Part shown: in pieces, positions 1-11,734 of the stretch | Position numbering within the stretch: position 1 is the stretch's first letter | Layout: each line of letters begins with the position of its first letter | NCBI GenBank assembly: GCA_013397435.1 | Contig: VZRG01001062.1 | Location: 186,001 to 250,000 of the forward strand | DNA from: Erythrocercus mccallii | Taxonomy: Eukaryota > Chordata > Aves > Passeriformes > Dicruridae | Direction: 5' to 3' | Length of the DNA stretch: 64,000 bases | Translations under genes and position numbers: made by a program | Notes under the pieces: model-generated | The model's input: only the letters and a program-made list of their open reading frames with translations | Told to the model about the DNA's origin: nothing | Databases searched by the model: none

Positions 1-3000
1 TAAAAAAGGCCCATTTGTGACAGAACTCAAAAAGCTGGGTGTTCACTTCGCATGCGTATTTATTGACCCACAGTCCTCATCTTCTCTCATATCATGAGTC
101 TCATGCTGAGACTTGTGGCTAAAAGCACCGTGGAATTTACTAAGTACTTTGTTAGTGATGACATTTGAAAGGTTTCTGTATGTTTACTGTTGCTATGCAA
201 GGTGTTTGCCAATACCAAAGTTTACAAATTCTTGCTAAAATGAGGGGGTTTTTGCTATTGGTTTCACCTTTGTGTCTCTAAAGATTTTCATCTCATTTGT
301 CTGTTACAAATTCCTTTGGAAAGGTCCATCCAATTCTCCATATGTTGCACCTTCAGAAAAAGTTAAATTCTACACCCAGAAGAATTTAAACCCAAGTGGT
401 TGTCCATATGTAATTGTCAGCTGAATATTTATATTATAAATCTAAAGAACCAGATCTATGACACTGACAGCTACTTTGCTTTAGCTTTTGTTTGCCATCT
501 GAATTAGATACAAGATTTTACCTGAGACTAAACACTGCAGAAAGAAATGGGGTATTTTGATGTGGCTTAGCAAGGGTGTAACCTGATAATTTCTTTCCAA
601 AAGCATGGTTCTACTGAAAGAGGGTTGAAAAGTGTCCTATTTTTAATAGCAAAAAACAATTATGTAGCCTAGTTTTGACTTGGATGAAGAACAAATATAA
701 TGCTACCAAATGCAAATTAATTATCACTTGACAGTATTGTGTTGATGCTATTTAATTTGCAGGGTGTGAACAGATTGTAGTCAGGAGTTTTTCATCTCCT
801 CTTAATGGTGCTTAAAAGCTGCAGAGTAAGGGAAGTCTCCTTTCTATGTGTTCTCATTTGCTGTTTGACTTAATCTTGAACTGGTGTTTGGTGAAAGCTT
901 AAGGTAGTTGGGAATGGAAGAGAATTTAGGCAGGCATGGGGGCTGAGGAAGATATGGGGGTCCTTTACTTTTTTTAGAATCAGTCCAGTTTAGTATCTTC
1001 AGATGTAATACAGCTAGGGTATCTCAGCTAGTACGTTTTTCCTGTTTCTGACCATTATTTCTTGGATAATTCCTGTCTTCTAGGGATCTGAGGTTTTTTG
1101 AATATTGTATAACTAGGTAACCTGCAACCTTAATGAAATTAGGTAAAGTGAGGCATTGATTAGATTAAAAACCTGACCTTTATTATGTGTCCTTAGTCTT
1201 TATATATCCTCTTGAAAACCAATTAAAAATACAAGAAGAAGAAATAAGAGGATCGAAATGGAACCTTTAAGCCTTGCTGCAGTAGGAGAGGGAAGTTTTC
1301 AAACGTTGCCATTTGATGGTTTTCATCAACAATTTCAATAGTGCTTAAGGGTTAAAGTGAAAGGCCCTTTCTAGAATGGCCACCAGGAGAGCCTTCAGCC
1401 GGCATCTCCTGTCTTTGTGGGCTGACTGGCTTTAGGCAAACCTAGATGTAGTCTAGCAGAGTAAAACCAAAAGAGAAACAGTATGTGAGGAAATGATCTT
1501 CCTTTTCTGAACCTTTAACTAATGGTGTCAAGTTGAAAACTATGGTGAGTTCAAAGCTATGTTTTCTTTAAGGTTTCATGCTGGTGCTTAGGCTGGCACT
1601 TAACAAGAATCCCATAATTATTCCTCAAAATAAGAAAATTGCTGGTATTTCATTAAGAATTGATTTAGAGTTATGACTCAATTCATACTGTAGACAGATT
1701 TTTTTCTGCATAGGTGTGTTTTGCATAATAAGATTTCAAAAAAAGGCAATAAAAACTACTTCTGGCAACTGCTTTATCTACTAAAATGTTAAAATACAGG
1801 GCTGAAGGGTTTCACAAAAGTTTTTCTTTAAAAACTCTTCCTCATTTAAATATAGAGATTTAATATGATGGCAAATACTTTTCTCATGCATTTAATTTGA
1901 CTCTTCACAGTATAACTAAATTTCTCACTGGGAATAACATCTGAGAGGCTAGTGAGGAAGGCATGGTCAGCTTTTTTGGATGTCTGTTTTTCTAATACAA
2001 ATAGAGAATAACAAATCTGAACCATAAAGAATGTGGGAATATGCAGCTCCAAAAGCTTTTGTATAGCCACCAGATCCCAATCTGTAAAGAAAATAAAAAG
2101 AGCTATTCTTAATATGTAGGTTTACAAACAGAAAATAAATTGACAACATCATGGAGTTTGTTTCAAATAACAGTTTAATTCTGCAGGAGTCAAAAAACTT
2201 GACTATATTCAGGTCCTGCAGTGAGGAGAACTGGCCCAAGTTTTTTAAAATGTTCTTGCTCAGGTTTATTTCTGTATTCAGAAGCAAGGCTGTTCATGTG
2301 AGAGCATGTCTTCATGAGTGACTCTGGGGATGGAGGACAGGGTAGCTCTGGGATTAGGGAAGTATAAATTGTTGTTACTCCAACTGGATTATCAGTCAGT
2401 GTTACTCCAGCTGGATAATCAGTCAGTGGTTGCTTTCCTGTTCTTACTCTTTTGTCCTCCTCCCTTTTCAACCACCCTGATACAAGATGATCTAGGTTCC
2501 CAATAAAGACTTCTGCACTTTTATGGAACTTGTGCTCACCAGAAGCATGAATACAGTGTCAACTGTCAGCCTTACCATTTGGATAACTTGATAAATGATA
2601 AAATGATAAATGATAAAACCCAGTGCGATCACTGAGTCAACTGAGTCAAACCTTTTTTTTCTTTTTTGGCAGTGATATGCTTCAGTTGCAAAAATTTTTC
2701 TTTTTTAAATTGAGCTAGCATTTAAAATAGTAAGGAACTTCTTAATGACCACAAAGGTGCTTTGAAGGAAGACAGCCAAGATCTAGTGACGTCAGTGCAA
2801 ACAAGTTTATCCAAAGGTGATGCTCTTAAAAACCTGTTTTTCAGGCTGCTGTATTTTTTTAAACTGTTCTTCAGTTAGTATTCTGTAATACAGTTGTTTG
2901 TACTTTGAACAGGATTCAGGTTGGTTGCAACAGACCTTTAAACAGGTGCAGTCAAAATAGTTTTGTGTGCTCAGGGTTTTTAAAGCGATTGGGTGTTTTT

Positions 3001-3385
3001 GGACAGCCTTCAGAGGGAGGTATTTTACACCATCTATTGGAAGAATCTATGAGAGAAAGGAGTTAAAAAGGTGATACAAAGGACTAGAGGTACAAGTGTG
3101 GAGGTACTTACATGCTATTGTTAAATGACAGCTATTGGCATGCATTTCCAGTGTGTTCTAAACTAACAAATGTTTGATTCTCAGTTCTAAATTGAAAATC
3201 CTGACACTCCTTTTAACCTACATGTCTCTTCAAAATCACCTTGGGGGAAATGCATAAATGATCCAGTGTATCATACTTGTTACAGGAGGCACTGTTGTTG
3301 CTCATGGTCTAAAATAATTATGCAATATGATGTCATAGACATTAGTTTTGGGTGATCCCAAAAGTCTCCTCCTTTTGTTTTTCAG
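1..3385 (+). other. STK17A: STK17A intron (partial)
   Basis: No exon matching the preceding part of the kinase (helix E to HLDLK) was found here, so the upstream exon should lie left of the window. The stretch is AT-rich, with no recognised transposon. It contains one 27-bp tandem duplication at 2374-2427. The small open frames in it resemble no protein I know. Confidence 0.75.
2374..2427 (+). repeat. 27-bp tandem duplication
   Basis: Two adjacent 27-bp copies (2374-2400 and 2401-2427) begin gttactcc and end cagtcagt, with two mismatches. They lie in an STK17A intron. Confidence 0.9.
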
Positions 3386-3512
3386 CCCCAAAATATTCTG
3401 CTAACCAGTAAGTCTCCTCTGGGAGATGTTAAGATAGTAGATTTTGGCCTTTCCAGAATAATGAAGAGCAGTGAGGAACTAAGAGAAATCATGGGAACTC
3501 CAGAATATGTAG
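3386..3512 (+). CDS. STK17A: STK17A exon with DFG motif and activation loop
   Basis: The acceptor is a pyrimidine-rich run ending ttttcag, and the donor is ag|gtaagt, a near-consensus site. The 127 nt begin in phase 0 with Pro-Gln-Asn-Ile-Leu-Leu, contain Val-Asp-Phe-Gly-Leu, and end one base into the Ala codon of VAPE. This exon carries the metal-binding aspartate and most of the activation segment. Confidence 0.96.
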
Positions 3513-5734
3513 GTAAGTCATTACTATAGGAGTGGCAAATAGTCCAGGCTTCTGGGGAGTGAAAAGAGAATTTGGAGCATGCCAGCCTGGCTGTGTAATT
3601 ACTGTGTGGCAAGATCAAGTTAATACTTTGGAGGTGGTACTGCTGTCAAAGGTAGAACTGGCAAGTCTTGCCAGTCTAATGAACTATGATTGTGTGCTTA
3701 TGTTGACGATGAAGACACACTTTAGATGATTCTTGCCAGCAGTGATAACAAGTATTACTTGGATTAAGAGTTTTAATTCACATACTCAGTCTCTGAATAC
3801 AATATTTTAGCCAGTGTAAGTTGTCTATTTTTTTTTTTAAGTCCAAACCACTCCAGGCCTGGAAAATACACTTGAAAATATTGTTGTGTGGTATATCTTC
3901 ATAGTTATGAGTTACTGTGCTGGAATATGCAATGTTGGCTATTTGTTTTGTCTGCAAGAAACTTGTATGCAGATTACTTAATTGGGAAGGAGACTGGCCT
4001 GGCTTCTGAAGATGACAGTAAAGGAAAAACATTTTTTACACTTGAAAACAGTGAATGGTAGAAACCACTTAAATAACCTGAATAGAAATATCTTGATTTC
4101 AATAGACTGTCATGCTTCAAATGGCTTATCTTAAATTTTACCACATGACCGTTACTGCATTTTTTAGCTCTAATGCAATGTCTGCATATGACAAAACCCA
4201 CTTTTCTTTCCCTCCTGAATAGCTCCTGAAATTCTGAGTTACGACCCAATCAGTACAGCAACTGATATGTGGTAAGTTGAACAAATTAATGATCATCATA
4301 ACTTTACTGAAAAGGGTTGTTCTTTTGGGATTTTTTTGTTTGTTTGCTTTTAAGAAAAAAAAAGGCTAACGAAAACACTGTTTTTCTTTTTTTACTTTTA
4401 ATTTAGGAGCATTGGAGTACTGGCATATGTTATGCTAACAGGGATATCGCCTTTCTTGGGGGATGATAAACAAGAAACATTCTTAAATATATCTCAAATG
4501 AATGTAAGTTACTCTGGAGAGGACTTTGACCTTGTATCAGAGTCTGCTGTGGATTTCATCAAAACTCTGCTGGTTAAGAAACCTGAGTAAGTAAAATACA
4601 CAATTGTATATGCTAATATGTCAGACTGATTTAATTTTAAATGTAGCAAGTGCTAGTGTTTTCATTTCTGAAGTATAAGGGGACTTTGATTTCATTGTGC
4701 TATTACTTTTTATGTATATGAGAATTCCTCCATTTCCATCCAAGCTTGTATATTCCAAATGATGTCCAAGTGTTAGTAATTAAAACTCAAATTCCTTTCA
4801 GAAAACTATGTATGAACTGTAGCTTGTAGTGGTGAACAGTACACCTATTCTTCTTGCAGGTACTTTGCTGAAGTCTTTTAAATGAACTGAGCCTTGAGTC
4901 CTTAATTTTGGATGGGTTGGTAAAGAACCTTGCCTTTTCTGGTTCATTAATACACTTTTCTTAATGGGCAGCAAACTGGAAATTCCAGGTTCCCAAAAGA
5001 ACAGGTGTTTTCTGTGGAACTTTACCAGTTCTTCATGGGACATGTCAGCTATTGATATGGCCTACTACTTGTCTATGGGAATACTTGAAGAATGTAAAAG
5101 TTGGATAAATTTTCTATATATAAAAAGTATAAACTTCAAAAGTTGGTTGGCAACATGAAAATGTAAACTCATATTTAGGGATCTATGAATTCCTTTATTT
5201 TAAATGCTAGGAGTTCATCTACTTGAACTTCTGTGGTCTTTTTTGGTAAAAAAAGGCTGTCAGTGCCTTTTTTTTATTTACAATTCTATCTGTCTTGAAT
5301 ACAGTCATATCCTTGGAATAATTTTTGGGGATCTTGTCTGCAAGGTTCTGAATTTTGTATTCATTTCAACATTTATTTTAATACTTTCCTTCCTCTGCAG
5401 AGAGCGGGCAACTGCTGAAGAATGTCTTCAACATCCATGGTTAGAACAAAGTGAAAATCCTGCTTGCAGGGCTTGCAATAAAAGTACAGAAGGGCAGACC
5501 AGTGATGCTATCCAGAAAGATGCAGATTCTGCCTCTGAACAACCAGTAGATGCTGAGAAGACTGGAGAGGAAGAATCAATAGTGACAGAAGAACTAATTG
5601 TAGTGGCTTCATACACACTGGGACAATGTAGGCAGTCAGAAAAAGAAAAAGTAACTGAGCAGAAAGCGATTTCCAAACGATTTAAATTTGAGGAACCATT
5701 ACTGCAGGAAATACCAGGAGAATTCATTTACTGA
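3386..5734 (+). CDS. STK17A: STK17A (DRAK1) serine/threonine kinase, last four coding exons (5'-partial)
   Basis: Joined exons 3386-3512, 4223-4271, 4407-4586 and 5401-5734 give 690 nt, i.e. 229 residues plus TGA, with consistent phases (0/1/0-length-2/2) and GT-AG introns. The protein starts at PQNILL of the kinase catalytic loop, then shows VDFGLS (DFG Mg-binding motif), GTPEYVAPE (activation-loop end), the DMWSIGV segment, and ERATAEECLQHPWL of subdomain XI. After the kinase domain comes a poorly conserved acidic linker and a strongly conserved tail from SIVTEELIVV to IPGEFIY, which I recognise from human STK17A rather than its paralogue STK17B. Known role: a DAP-kinase-related, mainly nuclear pro-apoptotic kinase. 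The N-lobe and HRD/HLD residues are encoded left of the window. Convergent with COA1, as in human. Very sure of the identity. Confidence 0.97.
3513..4222 (+). other. STK17A: STK17A intron between DFG exon and 49-nt exon
   Basis: A GT-AG intron of 710 nt. I see no repeat or RNA gene inside it. The intron of 135 nt at 4272-4406 that follows is also plain sequence. Confidence 0.85.
4223..4271 (+). CDS. STK17A: STK17A 49-nt exon (APE motif)
   Basis: A short exon bounded by tgaatag| and tgtg|gtaagt. It completes the alanine of VAPEILSYDPIS and ends two bases into the Trp codon of DMWSIGV. The phases on both sides join without a stop, and the residues match human STK17A closely. Confidence 0.95.
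4407..4586 (+). CDS. STK17A: STK17A exon, kinase C-lobe
   Basis: The acceptor is ttttaatttag and the donor is cctga|gtaagt. The 180 nt encode the C-lobe stretch SIGVLAYVMLTGISPF through NISQMN to SAVDFIKTLLVKKPE. This is family-typical sequence and no residue looks damaged. Confidence 0.96.
4587..5400 (+). other. STK17A: STK17A last intron
   Basis: A GT-AG intron of 814 nt with a strong pyrimidine tract before the acceptor. No recognisable feature lies inside. An open frame from 5204 runs through the acceptor into the last exon, but its intronic part resembles no kinase sequence. Confidence 0.85.
5401..5734 (+). CDS. STK17A: STK17A last coding exon, kinase end plus C-terminal tail
   Basis: The acceptor is cttcctctgcag at 5400. 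One base completes the previous Glu, then ERATAEECLQHPWL closes the kinase domain (human has Asp where this bird has Glu at the junction). The middle, about residues 17-55 of the exon, is Glu/Asp/Ser-rich and poorly conserved. From SIVTEEL to the stop TGA at 5732-5734 it is close to the human tail, including QKAISKRFKFEEPL. The frame stays open upstream to 5204, but that part is intronic because it lies before a good acceptor. Confidence 0.97.
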
Positions 5735-5819
5735 ACTGTGTGGAACTTCATAGCTATAACTGGAAGGCATTTTTTTCTACTAAACAAAAGTATTCTAGCC
5801 AAATGAATTTCTGATATGC

Positions 5820-5825
5820 AATAAA
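5820..5825 (+). terminator. STK17A: Proximal polyadenylation signal of STK17A
   Basis: AATAAA 86 nt after the stop codon, in an AT-rich context. It is the closest canonical signal and would support a short transcript. Confidence 0.55.
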
Positions 5826-8511
5826 TGTTCTAGATAAAAACAAGTGTTTATAAATGGCATACAACAAAAATGTGCTAAGTTCTTATTTTCATGGAACTGA
5901 TAGGATTTCAAGTGGCTGACAGGAATTTAACAAAAAGGATAAGCTTATTTTTGTTTTTAATTTTTATTTCTGGTTTTTCTGTTGTTATTGATTGGTAACA
6001 GAGTTTTTGTTAATTGTTCCAGTGTTCTTGAGAAGTCAACACTGGAAGTGTTTCAGTGACAGATGGCAATAGGAGTATTTTAGGATATATTTTGGTATTT
6101 AATGCAAATATATAATGCTGGGTTTTTCTCAGGCACCTCCTGACCTCAGTGGAGGAACTATCTGCTTATCTAAAACTTGTATGAGAGGAGAATTTGATCA
6201 CCTGGTTTGACATACAGATTTCAAAATCATCCTGTGTGTATTTTTTTTGTTTACATCAGGTCAAAGACCCAGACTTCTCTGGTGTGTAGCTGAAGAGCGA
6301 GCTGAGCTTGTCTAGACAGAGATGCATATGCTGCACTGGTAAAGAAATCTGTATTGGAGATATGTCTGATTTGAGAGCACAGTAAAATCCTGCCCCTGAG
6401 GGTGATGTGTTTGCTTATTTCAGTCACTTGCAAGCCAGCAGAGATTGTTCCATTCCCCTCCTGTGTTGGGTGAGATGTGCCAATAGAATCAGTGGGGCCA
6501 CATGATGCTGATGAGAGGAAAAAAGAATGACAGTGTGATGTAGCTCCTCTGAAGTGACTGAAGTTCTCTCCACTGACTTTACCATGTTAGGTTAGACAGT
6601 TTGTCCAGCTAATCAGCCCTTGATTTCACCTCCCCCAGAACCAGCTGGGGTTTTACTGGGATCATGAGGTCATTTCTACCTTCTTTCTGTTCCTCCAGCT
6701 GCTGCTTTAAGGAAAAAGGGAGCATCCTTAGGCTAAATTGCAACTGTTCAATATAGCTGTCATATGACGAAGAAGATACTGCTTCTTCTGAAACAACTGA
6801 AGCACAGCTCATGCCTCCTGCTTCCTGATCACTCTCACTTAGACACTTGGAAATACAGCATGTTATGCGCCGGGCAGAGTGGGATTAGGGAGCAGTATGG
6901 ATGAGTCATAGTTCTCAATGGATGCAGTCCTTCAGAGGACAAAGCTGGCATCAAAACTGAGTGGTTTTTGCAATGTACAGATCTGAGAATCTTGGACTGA
7001 GTCCTAGTTTTTTAAGAAGTCTTTCATACTGATGCTGTTCCAAAGTTTAATTTTTATGTAATGGAAGTTTAGTACTATTATATTGCATACGGTTAACTAT
7101 TCAGCTATTTATTTGATTTCCTTATGCTGTTCCTTTGTAATAAACTCCGACAAGTTTTCTTGCTATAAAACAGTGAATAGAAACTTTTGAGCTAGTTTTT
7201 CCCTTTTATTCCATGTTGGTACAGGCTTTCTAATTTCAAATGTATCAAATGTTCTTACTCGGTCTAGTGAGCAGGAGTTCAGGCCTCTGTGCTAATGTTA
7301 CAGTTCCTCCTTAACATGAAAGTTAGATGGCTTAATAAGAGCAGCAGTACTGGGGTGATCTGATTAGCATGGCTGGAAAAGTGGGGGAAAAGCACTTGTA
7401 CTGAAGAAAGCTGAGCCAAGAGCAGTGGGACATGAGTGTTTTTCCAAAAGGCTTTGTTGCCAGAAGTTGGGCTGCCTTTACTTCAAGCCACAAAATTGCA
7501 CCTAAATTAAACTGTTCTATCAAGCTTCTTCCCCAGTGGAATTACATATTGAGTATTCATGCAGGTAGGGCAGCTTCTCATTCCTCAAAGGTGGTCATAT
7601 GAGGAAAGAGCCAGTGGTGCTCAGAATTGGGTTTGGATGTGTTTTATATTCTAACGCAGAGATGCCTTTCATGCTCTGGAGAAAGGAGTCAGTTGCTGGA
7701 CAGCCCTGGCTGGCTCTGAGCAAGAGAATCTTTGAGCCAGCAGCCTATCTGTGTTACCTGGATGTTTCTGGACACAGACAGGAGCTTAGCCTACCTACAA
7801 TGCTGATCTATTTCAGCCTTGTTAGGCAGGACAGTACCTTTATGGGCATCTTTCTTTTATTCTCCAGTCATTTGCCCAAGACAATTTGCTTGGGTGAGGG
7901 AACATTGATTCATGGAATTCTTCTGTGCAAGACTGCAATTTCTCCCATCATCCATCATTGCCATTCTGACATTTTTTCCCCCACATCCATACTTCCTTAC
8001 TTCACTAAGTGGAACAGAGCAGTGAGGTTGAAGCATGTTCACATCCTACCCTTACAAAACAACGTTGCCAGTGTTGCACACATAAATGTTTAACAACTCC
8101 TGGTTGCCCACAGCAAACTGAGGGAAGTATACCCATTTCACTTCCTCTTTGTAACCACAGATCATGTCTCAGTTTGAGACTGGTATTAATGGAAAAGAGT
8201 AGGTGCTGAGCAGTATACATTTTGTCCTATATATGCTGGTTTTAATGTATGACAGTGAAGCTTAACTTGTATCCATGAAATACTTATTTCAAGGCCAGCT
8301 TTTCTTGAATTGGCTGCTTTGAGATTTCCAGTGGGCTGCATTTCTGTTTAACTCTTTGTGCCTTAAGGTGGTTTTATACAGTGTTTTTTAATGTCATTAA
8401 GAATTTGTATAAAGTTGTGAAAATTTAATATTGTAAGTTATAAACAAAGCATCTTGGATTCACCCTATAATAGGGAAAATTTTCCATATTTAACTGCAGG
8501 ACTGTCAGGCA

Positions 8512-8625
8512 GACCCACACCCTTGAGGCTCTTTCTGTTCCACTGAGTGGTAATGTAAACCTGCAAATGACCCACACCCTTGAGGCTCTTTCTGTTCCAC
8601 TGAGTGGTAATGTAAAGCTGCAAAT
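8512..8625 (+). repeat. 57-bp tandem duplication
   Basis: Copies at 8512-8568 and 8569-8625 both start gacccacaccc and end ctgcaaat. They differ at one of 57 positions (aaacctg versus aaagctg), which points to a recent duplication. They lie in the possible long STK17A 3'UTR. Confidence 0.95.
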
Positions 8626-9543
8626 GAGGTGTTCTTACCCTGAGCTGTAGGAAGGGGCTGTTGCAGTGAGTGTTCTTGAGGAGCTCAGTTACGAGCGAAG
8701 TGACATATCAGTAAGACAGAACAAACCATGAGCTGTGAGGAGCAGCTGGTTTTCTGCAGCTCCATGAATACAGGGGACTATGTACACAGATCATCTGTGA
8801 AAAAGCTGCTGTGTTGGTGGGGAAGGGACTGCTTGTGGAGAAAGAATCAGTTCCTTGGACCTTCTGGGCAATGCTCTCCCAGTCCCCACTCTCCAGACTG
8901 AGCACATGCTGGCTGCCTTTGTAGCATGGGGTGCATGGCTGCTGTTCGCTCAGGTGCAGGATGCTGAGGGAATGGAAGGGCAGATGTTCCTACATTTATT
9001 ACTTGTGGTTCATGGAGGAGCCATGAACTGTATCAATAGGAGGGGTAGGTCCAGGCCTAGGCCTTCTTTCAGTTGTTGGAATAAATAGCAAAGTCCTAAT
9101 GAAAAGCACAGCCTTGTCTCCTCTTGTTGCTATATTCACCTCTTCAAGGGAGAGGCTTATAGATTTTATAGTTGCTAAATTAAATGTTCTACAAAATAAT
9201 ATTTTTCTTTTTGTCCAAAGTGGAATTTGCATTGTGATTTGTCTCATTTGTCACATTTTCTTGTGCAGGTCCCTAAATACAAAAGGCTGAATTCCAGTTC
9301 ATGATCTACCCCTGAATCTTGAGAGCTATTAGGTCACAAATACTAATAAAAGTTCACTGCCCATTCTCCACTGGTGGTACTCACAAGGGATGGGGAGGGA
9401 GGTGGGCCTTGCATCACATTATTCTGTGGCTTAAGATCTTGAATATTCCAGGTGTTGTTCCTGCAAGACAGTTCAATGTTTTAAAGAAATAGTGCCAGTT
9501 CATTGTACTTCTGACAAGGTGTTTACTGTTAAGGAAACTTTAC

Positions 9544-9549
9544 AATAAA
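9544..9549 (+). terminator. STK17A: Distal candidate polyadenylation signal of STK17A
   Basis: AATAAA followed by a GT-rich run (about 9578-9600, with gggtctttt and gttctttgtg). Of the four signals this has the best downstream element. Assigning it to STK17A is inference. Confidence 0.45.
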
Positions 9550-9570
9550 TGAAATTTTGTTTTCTGAACA

Positions 9571-11734
9571 GCTGATGGGTCTTTTGTTCTTTGTGCTTTG
9601 GGAAACGCCCATTGGCAGGATTACTGATATTTTAGTTTTCTGAATCACACATTTGTTCAATATGTGCACCAAATATAAAATGCCTCAAAAGTCTTTTCCA
9701 TACTAAAGCAATATGCTTCCACTGTGGAGTTCTTCACGGTACAGATGTTGAATTAAGCTGTCATTTGGATTAATAAATACAGTCAGGGGGAAAAAAGTAT
9801 AGATGGATGTGATAAAAATCTCTCCTAATTAAGGTTAAGATTCGTCAAAGTGAAGCAGAGCATATAGGACCAGAGTCATTACTGCAAAATTAGGAGAGGA
9901 AATGGAACTACTTGAAGGGATTATCTTTTCTCCTGTAAACACAGAGAACTTAATTACATTGAGTCTTTACTTGCTTGTACAAGTAGAATCACAGCTAAGC
10001 TGGTGATGCATTGAAATCAGTGTACCCCATCTCTTCAATTAATTTGTAATGCCAGCATGCAGACTGAATTACACAGGTGTTTTTTAACTAATCCTCATAG
10101 AGAAATCTGAGCTGCCAGGATATCACTTACCATCTGCCACTTTCCAGTAGCACCTTGTGAGATCCAGCTGGTCTGGCTGCTGGATGGAAGGTCTTGTGGG
10201 CCTTACCAGGCAAAGAGAGGCAAAGATTGTTTCTCACAAGTTACTGAATAAGGCCCGGGGCTCCTAAATCTTCTAGGAAAGCAAATTAATAGAAACTGCC
10301 TTAGATTGGTCAAGAAACTACATTAGTGTAGTATTTTTATACAATTAGTGCTACTTAAAATGAACCAAAGGCATTTGGCCAGGTGTGATATATCTTCCAA
10401 AGTAACACCAAGAGCAGGCAAGTCTCCATTGTTCCTGATATTACAGGACTGCTCAGGCCCTGCTGCAGGAAGCTCTGTAGTAAATTTTGTGGGAAACTCA
10501 GAGAAATTATATGTTTTTGACAAGCAGGAAAGATGCAGCACATGGCAGGAAAGAACTGGATGTATCCTCATTTCTAAATGGGAAATTTGTTGCATTGTGT
10601 TTCTCCTTGGACCCCGCCATACCTGGGATTTCACAATCCCTCGTGTCCCCTCCCAGGCCCCTGGACCGCTCCAGCCAATCCTAGGCAAGCATGGGGTTTG
10701 CCAAGGTAAAATACCAGGGGCCCCATCAGTGCATTGGCTGAATCAGAGCCAGCCCCTCCCCCCCCAAAGGTGATTTGACCCCTGGCCTGTCCCTCAGACC
10801 CAGGACCACCCCCCCCCCCCTTCTGCATTGGGAGGGCACTGACCCAGCCCCCGACCCTTACCCTGGACAAAACCAGCTGTAACCGCGTGTCTAGTGATTC
10901 TGGAGAGCATGGCTTTCGTGTTCAGATCTGCTGATTTGGAATAAACAAAACTAAAGCCCCTCTTCAGAATCGGCTTCTAATCTTCACTGAAAAACTCCAG
11001 CTGGACCTAGGGGTCTGCAGGACCAGGTCTGCTTCGGCCAGCCCTTGGAAATCTGGCTCACTCCGATCGGAGCTTCGGGGGGAACAAGCCCGGGCTTGCC
11101 CGACACGTGCTGCCGGCCGAGCTGAGGGTAAAGTATCTGCTGTTGGAGACTACAGCTGCTGCCTTCCCTGCAACTACCTCGGCTCTCTGCCCCCTGCAGA
11201 GTCCATTTGGATACAAAATCTGCAGAAATTAATCCAAATAACTTGTGTTCCCTGTGCAGTGCAAGACATCTGCCCAAAATAGGAAGCGAACTGAGTAGCC
11301 CATAACTTGGACAAAATTCTGTCACTCCTTGGAGAAACATACTCCAAAGGGAATATGTCAGCCTACTTTGCCTTTCTGAAGGCAGTGCTTTCACAACATC
11401 TAGCTTTACACAGCCCCTGTGTGCCTGTCAGCTCCAACTCAAATAGGTGCAAGTGTTGTAACAGTGCTGAGGAGTATCTGATGTTCCTCAGCTGTAAATT
11501 AAATTCGTGCCCTGAACAATCTGCCACCTTGGTAGTTTCCTTGAGGGTGATTACTGCCTGGCAAAAACAATTAAAATCAAACCAGAGAATAAGAAACAAA
11601 CAGGCAGTCCAGCAAAGGTCATGAAGATGATGTTTGTTTTAACCACACCAACAACTGGAAAAGGAACTGCACAAATTTTCAAGCCAATTAAAAATAATTT
11701 TTTAACATACTGGACATGATTAAGATGGTTAAAG
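9571..11734. other. Intergenic sequence between STK17A and COA1 (first part)
   Basis: No coding similarity is recognised. From about 10.59 to 11.2 kb the base composition changes to GC-rich with C-runs and scattered CpG (described separately). Several frames of 100-140 codons appear there on both strands, as expected when stop codons are rare. Confidence 0.7.
10590..11200. promoter_or_regulatory. GC-rich, CpG-containing block; possible promoter or old LTR
   Basis: The block has a CCAAT box at 10675-10679, its inverse ATTGG at 10733-10737, C-runs near 10753 and 10809, AATAAA at 10940-10945, and a CpG cluster from about 11030 to 11125 (including gatcgg, cccggg and gccggccg). CCAAT boxes followed by a polyadenylation signal and a GC-rich tail is also the layout of a retroviral LTR, so an aged LTR is an equal alternative. 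No terminal repeats or target duplication were found. Confidence 0.3.

Larger units (their letters stand above)
5735..9570 (+). other. STK17A: STK17A 3'UTR, with several candidate ends
   Basis: Canonical AATAAA signals sit at 5820-5825, 7139-7144, 9080-9085 and 9544-9549. The first would give a UTR of about 100 nt. The last is followed within 40 nt by a GT-rich tract, the usual downstream element, and would give a UTR of about 3.8 kb. Which are used cannot be read from sequence alone. The stretch holds a 57-bp tandem duplication at 8512-8625. A 164-codon frame at 7599-8093 has no recognisable similarity and is treated as chance. Confidence 0.5.

Noticed and set aside
1..3385. An earlier STK17A exon (helix E to catalytic loop)
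   Set aside because: No translated segment resembling that region was found before the acceptor at 3386.
5204..5400. Open frame running from an intronic ATG into the last STK17A exon
   Set aside because: The intronic part resembles no kinase, and a strong acceptor (cttcctctgcag) marks the true exon start at 5401.
7599..8093. 164-codon plus-strand frame after STK17A
   Set aside because: No recognisable domain, no splice context, overlapping frames on the other strand. It sits in probable 3'UTR.
10323..11394. Cluster of 100-140 codon frames on both strands
   Set aside because: They coincide with the GC-rich block where stop codons are rare, and overlap each other on opposite strands.
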